Positions 38,054-45,589 of a DNA stretch of 64,000 nucleotides are shown here, piece by piece. A program made the position numbers and the translations under genes. Origin of the DNA: Rhodopseudomonas pentothenatexigens. Lineage in GTDB: Bacteria; Pseudomonadota; Alphaproteobacteria; Rhizobiales; Xanthobacteraceae. The stretch is taken from positions 248,001-312,000 of the forward strand of contig NZ_UFQQ01000001.1 in the NCBI RefSeq assembly GCF_900218015.1, in the 5' to 3' direction. The notes below the pieces were generated by a model, which worked only from the letters and a program-made list of their open reading frames with translations, did not search any database and had not been told where the DNA came from. Each line of letters opens with the position of its first letter. Within the stretch, counting starts at the first letter, position 1.

Positions 38054-38929
38054 ATGTCCGCCTCCCGTTTCCTCGTCACCGGCGCCAGCGGCCAGCTCGG
38101 CCGGCTCGTGATCGACGGCCTTCTCAAGACCGTCCCGGCTGCCCAGATCGGCGTGCTGGTCCGCAGCGACAAGGCCGCGGCGGAGCTCGCCGCGCGCGGC
38201 CTGCACGTTCACAAAGGAGATTACGCCCGCCCCGAGACCCTCACGGCGGCGTTCGCCGACGTCGACCACGCGCTGCTGATCTCCTCCAGCGAGATCGGCC
38301 AACGCCTCGTCCAGCACCGCAACGCGATCGAGGCCGCCCGTCGGGCCGGCGTCAAGCTGCTCGCCTACACCAGCCTGCTCCACGCCGACACCTCGCCGCT
38401 CGGGCTGGCCCAAGAGCATCGCCAGACCGAAGCCGCGCTGAAAGCCTCCGGCGTGCCGTACGCGCTGCTCCGCAACGGCTGGTATACCGAGAACTACGCG
38501 GCCTCGATTCCCGCCGCGCTGGCGCATGGTGCTTTCCTGGGCAGCGCCGGCGACGGCCGCATTGCCTCCGCGGCCCGCGCAGACTACGCCGAGGCCGCCG
38601 TCAAGGTGCTGACCGCGGACGCCCCGCCTGCCGGCCGCATCTATGAGCTCGCCGGCGACACCGTCTACACGCTGACCGAATTCGCCGCCGAGCTGAGCCG
38701 GCAAAGCGGCAAGACCGTGGCCTATCAGAATCTGCCGGAAGCCGACTACAAGGCGGCACTGGTCGGCGCCGGCCTGCCCGAGCCGTTTGCCGCCCTGCTG
38801 GCCGACTCCGACGCCGGCGCAGCCAAGGGTGCGCTGAACGACGCCGGCGGCGAGCTCGGCCGCCTGATCGGCCGCCCGACCACGCCGTTGGCGGCAACCA
38901 TCGCGGCCGCCTTGGCTGCGCCGCGTTAG
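38054..38929 (+). CDS. NmrA/QorB-like NAD(P)H quinone reductase
   Basis: A 291-residue atypical short-chain dehydrogenase. The Rossmann motif is FLVTGASGQLGRLVIDGL, followed by LLISSSEIGQRLVQHRN and the substrate-side LRNGWYTENYAAS typical of QorB. Such enzymes reduce quinones using NAD(P)H, or act as redox sensors like NmrA. ATG 38054 has AGGAG nine bases upstream. It is paired with the HxlR regulator, and its end overlaps the convergent TetR gene by 4 bases. Confidence 0.88.
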   Translation: MSASRFLVTGASGQLGRLVIDGLLKTVPAAQIGVLVRSDKAAAELAARGLHVHKGDYARPETLTAAFADVDHALLISSSEIGQRLVQHRNAIEAARRAGVKLLAYTSLLHADTSPLGLAQEHRQTEAALKASGVPYALLRNGWYTENYAASIPAALAHGAFLGSAGDGRIASAARADYAEAAVKVLTADAPPAGRIYELAGDTVYTLTEFAAELSRQSGKTVAYQNLPEADYKAALVGAGLPEPFAALLADSDAGAAKGALNDAGGELGRLIGRPTTPLAATIAAALAAPR

Positions 38930-39519
38930 CGCTTCCCGATCAGGCCGCGCACCAGCTCAAGCAAGGCGGCTCGCATCTCCTTCTTGAAGCTCCGCCGCGG
39001 AGCTGCGAGCTGCTCCAGCACGATGCCGACCACGGCCGAGACGAAGATCCCGGCGTGCAGCGCCGGCGCACGCGACCCGGCTGCGGCCAATGCCAGCTCG
39101 GCGCTGCGTCGCCAGGTCTGCTGCCATTCGGCGACGATCGGCCGATAGCGGTCGTCGCGCGCCGCGGCCAGGAACGCCTCGTAGCAGGCGATGTGAATCT
39201 CCGCCTCGGCATCGAGCTCTTTGGCGTACCAGCCGACCAGCGCGTCGATCCAAGCCTCGACATCCAGTGCCTCGCTCTGCAGCCGGAGCGCCAGCGCGCG
39301 CAGGCGCCTGACCTCCCGAATCAGCGCGAAATTCAGAGCTCCCTCGACCAGCAGGTCTCGGGTACCGAAACGATGGGTGATCGCACCCAGCGACATGCCG
39401 ATCTCGGCCGCCACGGCCCGATGCGTGACGGCTTTGAGCCCGCTGCGCCCGATCAGGCGCAGCGTTGCCTCCATCACTTCGCGTTCGCGCTCGCTGGTCT
39501 CCGGCCCCATCATATCCAT
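38926..39519 (-). CDS. TetR-family transcriptional regulator
   Basis: A 197-residue repressor with the N-terminal DNA-binding helix-turn-helix (TLRLIGRSGLKAVTHRAVAAE, then GMSLGAITHRFGTRDLLVEG) and an all-helical ligand domain. The ATG 39519 start gives the usual length. It is divergent from a GST gene, with a perfect 6-bp inverted repeat between them, so it likely represses itself and the transferase. The ligand is unknown. Confidence 0.9.
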   Translation of the reverse strand: MDMMGPETSEREREVMEATLRLIGRSGLKAVTHRAVAAEIGMSLGAITHRFGTRDLLVEGALNFALIREVRRLRALALRLQSEALDVEAWIDALVGWYAKELDAEAEIHIACYEAFLAAARDDRYRPIVAEWQQTWRRSAELALAAAGSRAPALHAGIFVSAVVGIVLEQLAAPRRSFKKEMRAALLELVRGLIGKR

Positions 39520-39555
39520 CGGTTGACAGCCGCTCGTTTCTCAACAATCATCCAA

Positions 39556-39571
39556 CAGAACAAATGTTCTG
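39556..39571. promoter_or_regulatory. Inverted repeat in the TetR/GST divergent promoter
   Basis: CAGAAC-AAAT-GTTCTG, a perfect 6-bp inverted repeat, lies between the divergent start codons (37 bases from the TetR start and 78 from the GST start). It is a typical TetR-type operator candidate. Confidence 0.6.
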
Positions 39572-39648
39572 CTTTACATTACATGCGTTCCACCGTGGAC
39601 GACACATCATCCATTCGATGCCACGACACGCAGTTTCCAGGAGGCCGA

Positions 39649-40290
39649 ATGCCGACCTATCGCCTGCACTATTTTCCCGAATCCGGAAACAGCTACAAGC
39701 TCGCTTTGATGCTGACGCTGTGCGGCCAGAGCTTCGAGCCGGTCTGGACCGATTTCGGCAGCGGCATCACCCGGACGCCGGAATGGCGTGCGCGCGTCAA
39801 TGCGATGGGCGAGATCCCGGTGCTCGAAGAGGATGGCGTGCGGCTGACGCAGACGGCGCCGATCCTGCTGCAGCTCGCCGACCGTTACGGCCGGTTCGGC
39901 GGCACTGCGGAAGAAAAATTCGAGGTGCTGCGCTGGCTGTTCTGGGACAACCACAAGCTCAGCAGTTATGCCGCGACCTATCGGTTCGCCCGCACCTTCA
40001 TGCCGTCGGCCAACACCGACGTGCTGGCGTATTTCCGCAAGCGGATCGACGATTACCTGACGATCCTCGGCACGCATCTGCGCGACCATGCTTTCGCGGT
40101 CGGCGACAGCCCCACGATCGCCGACATCTCGATGATGGCCTATCTGTCGTTCCCAGACGACGAGACCGGCTTCGACCTTCCTGCCCGCCATCCGGAGGTG
40201 CAGGCCTGGCTCGGCCGGCTCGCGGCGCTGCCGGGCTGGCGCCCGCCCTACGACCTGCTGCCCGGCCAGCGGCTGCGGCGCTACGTCTAA
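39649..40290 (+). CDS. Glutathione S-transferase
   Basis: A 213-residue soluble transferase. The N-terminal thioredoxin half begins YRLHYFPESGNSYKLALML with a Ser at the thiol-activating position, then NAMGEIPVLEEDG and TQTAPILLQLADRYG. The helical half has GDSPTIADISMMAYL, the conserved fold-stabilising motif. ATG 39649 has AGGAGG about seven bases upstream. It is divergent from a TetR regulator, which suggests induction by a small-molecule ligand. Confidence 0.9.
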   Translation: MPTYRLHYFPESGNSYKLALMLTLCGQSFEPVWTDFGSGITRTPEWRARVNAMGEIPVLEEDGVRLTQTAPILLQLADRYGRFGGTAEEKFEVLRWLFWDNHKLSSYAATYRFARTFMPSANTDVLAYFRKRIDDYLTILGTHLRDHAFAVGDSPTIADISMMAYLSFPDDETGFDLPARHPEVQAWLGRLAALPGWRPPYDLLPGQRLRRYV

Positions 40291-40304
40291 GCGGCGCCGC
40301 GTGC

Positions 40305-41057
40305 TCACGGGACCGCGACCCGCGCCATAGCGCGCGCCACCGCATTGATGAACCCCGCGCGGGCGTCGGAATGGCCCTGCCCGCGCGGCTCCAGCACGTT
40401 GCGCAGCAGGAACCGACCGGTCAGCGCGAAGCCGTCGAACAGGTCCTGACCGGACCAGCCGCTCTCGCTCTCCGTCTCGTCGTCGCGCAGGAACGGCGGC
40501 AGTCGCAGCAGCTTGTCGCGCCACGGTTCGCCCGCGGTGCGCGAGACCGCGCTGCCGGATTTCGGCGAGACGTAGATCAGCTCGGTGGTGGCGCCGGTCG
40601 CGGCGCAGGCGGACAGATCGAGGCCGAAGCCGAGCTCGGCCAGAATGGCAAGCTCGAAGCGGATCAGGTGGGCGGCGGCGATACCGAGATCGTCGAAATC
40701 ATCCAGAGTGAGAATCAGTCGCTGATAAATCTCCTCGTGCGGATCGCGCTCCGGTAGCAGCCGCGCCAGCGATGCCAGATGGGTGACGCCGTACACCGCG
40801 TGGGACGACGCCAGCAGCGTCGCGGCGCGCATCTTGGTGGCTTCGAGCTGATAGTAGCCGAGATGTTCGTCGAGCCGCGCCCGCCACGACGCCAAAACGC
40901 TGTTGCCGGGCTGCAGCAGCGGCCGCATCCGCGCCGAGGCCGCGCCACGGACCATGCCAAGATGGCGGCCGTGGCTGCGGGTCAGCAGTTCGACGATGGC
41001 GCCGGCCTCGCCGTGCCGGCGCACTCCGAGAATGATGCCCTCGTCGCTCCAATCCAT
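40305..41057 (-). CDS. recO: DNA repair protein RecO
   Basis: RecO anneals ssDNA and loads RecA with RecR in gap repair. The 250-residue protein has the N-terminal OB-fold ([31 protein letters not shown]) and a helical C-terminal half. The zinc-finger cysteines found in many RecO proteins are largely missing here: only one Cys ([10 protein letters not shown]) is visible. It closes the lepB-rnc-era cluster, 52 bases after a small membrane-protein gene. Confidence 0.95.
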   Translation of the reverse strand: MDWSDEGIILGVRRHGEAGAIVELLTRSHGRHLGMVRGAASARMRPLLQPGNSVLASWRARLDEHLGYYQLEATKMRAATLLASSHAVYGVTHLASLARLLPERDPHEEIYQRLILTLDDFDDLGIAAAHLIRFELAILAELGFGLDLSACAATGATTELIYVSPKSGSAVSRTAGEPWRDKLLRLPPFLRDDETESESGWSGQDLFDGFALTGRFLLRNVLEPRGQGHSDARAGFINAVARAMARVAVP

Positions 41058-41109
41058 CAGCGGATCGTACAGGATTCAGCGTCGGCGCGCAGCCGCCCGG
41101 GCCATTGCG

Positions 41110-41511
41110 TCAGCCGTTGAACCAGCCGCGGGCGTCGCCGGTGTAGGAGAGATAAAGCCCGGCCAGCGTCAGGCCGCAGGATGCGATGTCGATCCACAAT
41201 CCGGGTTCGATGCCGCTGTCGCTGACGATCTGCGCGAGCGACACCACCGAGAACGCCAGCGAGGCGGTCAGCACCGCCCGCGCCCAATTTTTGCGGGCAT
41301 GGGCGGCGAGCCAGACCAGATAGGTCAGCAGCATGATCAGGCCGGCCGCAATGGTGTTGGCGGCGGCGACGACCCCGGCCGACATCGTCGGCTCGATCGT
41401 GGTGCGATCCTGAAACGCCACCGAGATGCAGTCGAGCATCAGCGACGTCAGAAGCAGCACCTCGAACCAGTACACGTTCCGCGGAAGGCTGGTAGTCGTG
41501 CCGGTGGTCAT
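41110..41511 (-). CDS. Four-helix membrane protein of unknown function
   Basis: A 133-residue integral membrane protein with four hydrophobic segments (about residues 15-33, 45-69, 77-95 and 107-124). Its start codon overlaps the era stop as ATGA, so it is translated together with era. It resembles conserved hypothetical proteins found at this spot in related genomes, but I know no function. No charged active residues stand out. Confidence 0.75.
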   Translation of the reverse strand: MTTGTTTSLPRNVYWFEVLLLTSLMLDCISVAFQDRTTIEPTMSAGVVAAANTIAAGLIMLLTYLVWLAAHARKNWARAVLTASLAFSVVSLAQIVSDSGIEPGLWIDIASCGLTLAGLYLSYTGDARGWFNG

Positions 41512-42431
41512 TCCTTGGGAAACTCCAGGCCCATTTCGCGGTAGCGGTCGGGATCGTTGCCCCAGTCTTCGCGCACCTTGACGAACAGGAACAGGTGCAC
41601 CGGCTGCTCCAGGATCGCGGCGATCTCCTTGCGCGCCTCGGCGCCGATCGCCTTGATGGTGGCGCCGCCCTTGCCGAGCACGATTTTGCGCTGGCTCTCG
41701 CGCTCGACGAAGATCGTCTGTTCGATCTTCACCGAGCCATCCTTCCGCTCGGTCCAGGTCTCGGTCTCGACCGTGGACTGGTACGGCAGTTCCTGATGCA
41801 GCTGCCGGAAGATCTTCTCGCGGGTGATTTCGGCCGCGAGATGGCGCAGCGGCGCATCCGACATCTGGTCTTCGGGATAATGGAACGGCCCTTCGGGCAC
41901 CTGCGCGGCCAGCGCCTTGCGCAGATCGTCGACGCCGTCGCCGGTCAGCGCCGAGACCATGAAGGTCCGGTCGAACGCCAGCCGCTGGTTGGCGGCCTGC
42001 GCCAGCGCCAGCAGCTTCTCACGGGCGATCAGGTCGATCTTGTTGAGCACCAGCAGTTTGGGCCGGTCGACATTGGCGAGATTGGCGAGGATGTCTTCGG
42101 CCTGCTCGTTGATGCCGGCGCGGGCGTCGAGCAGCACGCAGACGATGTCGGCATCATGCGCGCCGCTCCAGGCGGTCTTGACCATCGCGCGGTCGAGCCG
42201 CCGCTTCGGCGCGAAGATACCGGGCGTGTCGACCAGGATGATCTGCGCGGCGTCTTCGATCACGATGCCGCGGATCAGCGCGCGCGTGGTCTGCACCTTG
42301 CGCGATACGATCGTCACCTTCGAGCCGACCAGCGCGTTGACCAGGGTGGATTTGCCGACGTTCGGCGCGCCGATCAGCGCAACGAAACCGCAGCGGGTTG
42401 CGGACGGCGCCGCGTCTTCATGTTCAGCCAT
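41508..42431 (-). CDS. era: GTPase Era
   Basis: Era is an essential GTPase that matures 16S rRNA and the 30S subunit. The 307-residue protein has G1 GAPNVGKST, G3 DTPGIF, G4 NKIDL and G5 SAL, then the C-terminal KH domain with IFVERESQRKIVLGKGG and IKAIG. ATG 42431 is chosen; an ATG one codon upstream (42434) is equally possible. It overlaps rnc by several bases, as in many bacteria. Confidence 0.96.
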   Translation of the reverse strand: MAEHEDAAPSATRCGFVALIGAPNVGKSTLVNALVGSKVTIVSRKVQTTRALIRGIVIEDAAQIILVDTPGIFAPKRRLDRAMVKTAWSGAHDADIVCVLLDARAGINEQAEDILANLANVDRPKLLVLNKIDLIAREKLLALAQAANQRLAFDRTFMVSALTGDGVDDLRKALAAQVPEGPFHYPEDQMSDAPLRHLAAEITREKIFRQLHQELPYQSTVETETWTERKDGSVKIEQTIFVERESQRKIVLGKGGATIKAIGAEARKEIAAILEQPVHLFLFVKVREDWGNDPDRYREMGLEFPKE

Positions 42432-43242
42432 CATTGCCGCCTGTGCCGACACCTTCGCGCGCCAGCATCGCCGACGCCGCGACCTTCTCGGCCGCGCGCT
42501 TGCTGCCGCCGACGCCCTCGGCCGGCTCGAGGCCCGGCAGCACGACGGCGACGCGGAATTGCGGATCGTGGTGCGGTCCGGTGCGTTCAACCTCGCGATA
42601 CACCGGCGTCGGCAGGCCGCGGGCCTGCGCCCACTCCTGCAGCACGGTCTTCGGATCGCGCAGCGACCTCGCCGGCTTGCGCATCCGCTCGGTCCAGTTG
42701 CGCCGCACGAAATCGGACGCCGCCTCGTAACCACCGTCGAGATAGATCGCGCCGATCACCGCCTCGCAGATGTCGCCCAGCACGGACCTGCGCAGCTTGG
42801 CCCCGACCCCCGCCCCCACGGTCCCGAGCTTGATGCCCTCGATCAGATCGAGGCTGCGCGCGACGTCGGCGCAGGTCTCCTTGCGCACCAGGTCTGCCAG
42901 CCGTTTCGACAATTCGCCTTCGTCGGCGTTCGGAAACGCGCGGTACAGCATGTCGGACACGATCAGCCCGAGCACGTGATCGCCGAGGAATTCCAGCCGC
43001 TGATAGCTGTCGGTGCGACGCGCGGTCTTCAGCGCCGAGACATGGGTGAAGGCGGTGGTCAGCAGCGCAGGATCGGCGAAGCTGTGGCCGAGCCGCTGCT
43101 CGATCGCGGCCGCGGTCGCCTTCGACTTGGCCTTGCTGGCCCGGCGCTTCTTCGCAGCCGAAGGCACGGTCGCCGGAGCCTCCTGCGGATGCGGATCTCC
43201 GGCTGCCGAAGCCCGATCGACATTGGTCACATCATCGATCAT
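42424..43242 (-). CDS. rnc: Ribonuclease III
   Basis: RNase III cuts double-stranded RNA, including rRNA precursors. The 272-residue protein has the signature QRLEFLGDHVLGL with Glu84 and Asp88, then the C-terminal double-stranded RNA-binding domain. A 45-residue Lys/Ala-rich leader precedes the catalytic fold. ATG 43242 overlaps the lepB stop as ATGA; an in-frame ATG at 43287 would extend into lepB. It overlaps era downstream. Confidence 0.95.
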   Translation of the reverse strand: MIDDVTNVDRASAAGDPHPQEAPATVPSAAKKRRASKAKSKATAAAIEQRLGHSFADPALLTTAFTHVSALKTARRTDSYQRLEFLGDHVLGLIVSDMLYRAFPNADEGELSKRLADLVRKETCADVARSLDLIEGIKLGTVGAGVGAKLRRSVLGDICEAVIGAIYLDGGYEAASDFVRRNWTERMRKPARSLRDPKTVLQEWAQARGLPTPVYREVERTGPHHDPQFRVAVVLPGLEPAEGVGGSKRAAEKVAASAMLAREGVGTGGNDG

Positions 43243-43997
43243 CGCACGATGGTGAAGATGCGGCCCCAGCGCACTGCGGTGGGCCAACGCCAGATCTGCC
43301 AGGCGTGCTCGCCTTCGGCGATCGAGAAGAAGATCATCTGCGCCCGGCCGATGAAATTTTCGTAGGGAACGTAGCCGACCGCGGACAGCACGCGGCTGTC
43401 GGTGGAATTGTCGCGGTTGTCACCCATCATGAAGAAATGGCCGGGCGGCACGGTGTAGACGTTGGTGTTGTCGTAGAAGCCGTTGTCGACGCAATCCAGC
43501 GTCTCGTAGGACACGCCGTTCGGCAGTGTCTCCTTCCAGCGCTTGACCCGCGCGGTCGCTTCCGAGCCGCAAGGATCTTCGCCGACGTAGTCGGCCAGGC
43601 GCTCGCGCTCGACCGGCTTGTCGTTGATGTACAACAGCCCCTCACGCATCTGGATGCGGTCGCCCGGCAGGCCGATGACGCGCTTGATGTAGTCGGTGGA
43701 GTCGTCCTTCGGCAGCCGGAACACCACCACGTCGCCGCGGTTCGGATCGGAGCCGAAGATCCGGCCCGAGAACAGCGGCGGCGACAGCGGGATCGAATAA
43801 TGGCTGTAGCCGTAGGAGTACTTGGACACGAACAGATAATCGCCGACCAGCAGCGTCGCCTTCATCGATCCGGACGGGATGTTGAAAGGCTGAAACAGGA
43901 AGGTGCGGATCACCAGCGCGATGATGAGGGCGTGAATGACGACTCGGATGGTTTCGCCGATGCCGCTCTCAGATTTGGTTCCGGATGTCACGCTCAT
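43239..43997 (-). CDS. lepB: Signal peptidase I
   Basis: LepB removes signal peptides from exported proteins at the inner membrane. The 252-residue protein has an N-terminal membrane segment (about residues 17-37), the catalytic serine Ser44 in IPSGSMKATL and the catalytic lysine Lys105 in YIKRVIGLPGD. A MGDNRDNSTDSR box is typical. ATG 43997 is chosen; the upstream extension has no homology. It overlaps rnc by 4 bases and has a 243-base gap to acpS. Confidence 0.95.
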   Translation of the reverse strand: MSVTSGTKSESGIGETIRVVIHALIIALVIRTFLFQPFNIPSGSMKATLLVGDYLFVSKYSYGYSHYSIPLSPPLFSGRIFGSDPNRGDVVVFRLPKDDSTDYIKRVIGLPGDRIQMREGLLYINDKPVERERLADYVGEDPCGSEATARVKRWKETLPNGVSYETLDCVDNGFYDNTNVYTVPPGHFFMMGDNRDNSTDSRVLSAVGYVPYENFIGRAQMIFFSIAEGEHAWQIWRWPTAVRWGRIFTIVR

Positions 43998-44240
43998 CGC
44001 TTTCCCGATTCCCGTCGCGGGGAGCCGCGCGGTGGACGACTGGCCTGGTGCGGAGCGGCCCCAGGCTGCGCGAGATGATGCCGGAGCATGGCGACGAAGA
44101 CCGCCACGACCGGCGCTCGTTCGCCGAGGACTCGACCCCTTGGGGGATTCCGCGCGGTTGTAGACTGTTGTCGCGGCAGGCGCAATCAAGGGTCGCGGCA
44201 AAACCCGCTAATCCTATGACGAATCAACCGCTTTTCGGTG

Positions 44241-44681
44241 TCACGAGGGCGTGGCGCGGCTCCCTGTGACCGCCGCGGGGACCGCCGAGATCACCACAAA
44301 AGCCTGCGCCAGTGGCCATTCATCGGTGATCGACAGGTCGATCCGCGCCGTCATGCCCGGAGGCGTCAGGGCGTCGAGCCGGGCTTTGGCGCCCCCGGTC
44401 AGCTCCATGGTCGGCCGGCCGCCGGGCATATTGACCACCCCCATGTCGCGCCACCACACCCCTTGCCGGATGCCGGTGCCGAGCGCCTTGGAACAGGCTT
44501 CCTTGGCGGCGAACCGCTTGGCGTAGGTGGCGGCGACCAGCTCGGCCTTTTTGGCGCGCCGCTCGGCCTTGGCCCGCTCGGCCTCGGTGAACACTCGATC
44601 GAGGAAACGATCGCCGTGACGTTCGATCACCTTGGCTATCCGTGTGATGTCGATCAGGTCGGAGCCGATGCCGATGATCAT
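44241..44681 (-). CDS. acpS: Holo-[acyl-carrier-protein] synthase
   Basis: AcpS transfers phosphopantetheine from CoA to ACP. The 146-residue protein has GIGSDLIDI at the start with the Mg-binding Asp, and [15 protein letters not shown] with the catalytic Glu. The typical length is about 125-140 residues. The ATG at 44681 overlaps the pdxJ stop as ATGA. The pdxJ-acpS-lepB order is conserved in proteobacteria. Confidence 0.95.
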   Translation of the reverse strand: MIIGIGSDLIDITRIAKVIERHGDRFLDRVFTEAERAKAERRAKKAELVAATYAKRFAAKEACSKALGTGIRQGVWWRDMGVVNMPGGRPTMELTGGAKARLDALTPPGMTARIDLSITDEWPLAQAFVVISAVPAAVTGSRATPS

Positions 44682-45442
44682 GCCGCGACCGCCCTGGCGC
44701 GGCCCCGCTCCATCGCCGCCCGCATCGTCCGGATGGTCTCGCCGAGCCCGACGAACAGCGCCTCGCCGATCATGTAGAAGCCGATGTTCAGTTCGACGAT
44801 CTCCGGCAGCGCCGCAATCGTCTCGGCGGTGGCGTAATCCAGGCCGTGGCCGGCGTGAACTTCGAGGCCGGCGGAACGCGCCAGCGCCGCGCCGGCGACG
44901 ACGCGCTGCCACTCGGCATCGGCCTTCGCCATGTCGCCGTCGTTGACCGCGTCGCACCAAGCGCCAGTGTGGATTTCGATCGCCGGGGATTTCAGCCGCG
45001 CCGCCATCTCGATCTGCGCCGGGTCGGCGGCGATGAACAGCGAGGTGCGAATGCCGGCGTCGGTGAAGCGCGCAATTACCGGCGCCAGCGCATTGTGCTG
45101 GCCGACAACGTCGAGTCCGCCCTCGGTGGTGAGCTCCTCGCGCCGCTCCGGCACCAGACAGACGGCGTGCGGCTTCACGCCGAGCGCGATCCGCACCATG
45201 TCGTCGGTCGCCGCCATCTCGAAGTTCAGCGGCTTGGAGATCTCCGCCTTCAGACGCTGCATGTCGGCGTCGCGGATATGGCGGCGATCCTCCCGCAGAT
45301 GCGCCGTGATGCCGTCCGCGCCCGCCTCGATCGCCGCGAAGGCGGCACGTAACGGATCGGGATGGCGCCCGCCGCGCGCGTTCCGCAGCGTGGCGATGTG
45401 ATCGATATTGACCCCGAGACGAAGCGGAGGAGCTTTGGACAT
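44678..45442 (-). CDS. pdxJ: Pyridoxine 5'-phosphate synthase
   Basis: PdxJ condenses 1-deoxyxylulose 5-phosphate with aminoacetone 3-phosphate to pyridoxine phosphate. The 254-residue TIM barrel shows [17 protein letters not shown] at the start and HAGHGLDY at the phosphate site. It overlaps acpS by 4 bases. A 12-codon open frame upstream is not used. A palindromic element lies between it and rsh. Confidence 0.96.
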   Translation of the reverse strand: MSKAPPLRLGVNIDHIATLRNARGGRHPDPLRAAFAAIEAGADGITAHLREDRRHIRDADMQRLKAEISKPLNFEMAATDDMVRIALGVKPHAVCLVPERREELTTEGGLDVVGQHNALAPVIARFTDAGIRTSLFIAADPAQIEMAARLKSPAIEIHTGAWCDAVNDGDMAKADAEWQRVVAGAALARSAGLEVHAGHGLDYATAETIAALPEIVELNIGFYMIGEALFVGLGETIRTMRAAMERGRARAVAA

Positions 45443-45470
45443 CTTGACACTCGCAGCTTTCAATTCAATC

Positions 45471-45550
45471 GTCATTGCGAGGGGCGAAGCGACGAAGCAA
45501 TCCAGCTTCGGGTACTTGACCCTGGATTGCTCCGCTTCGCTCGCAATGAC
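45471..45550. repeat. Palindromic intergenic element, family D, copy 1
   Basis: GTCATTGCGAG plus GGGCGAAGCG pair with CGCTTCGCTCGCAATGAC, and ACGAAGCAATCCAG pairs with CTGGATTGCT. Both ends match the copy at 50218-50302 with only single-base changes over the outer 28-35 bases. It lies between rsh and pdxJ. Confidence 0.85.
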
Positions 45551-45589
45551 GTGGATAGCATCTCGACTCCACCTAAACCACGTCGAGCC

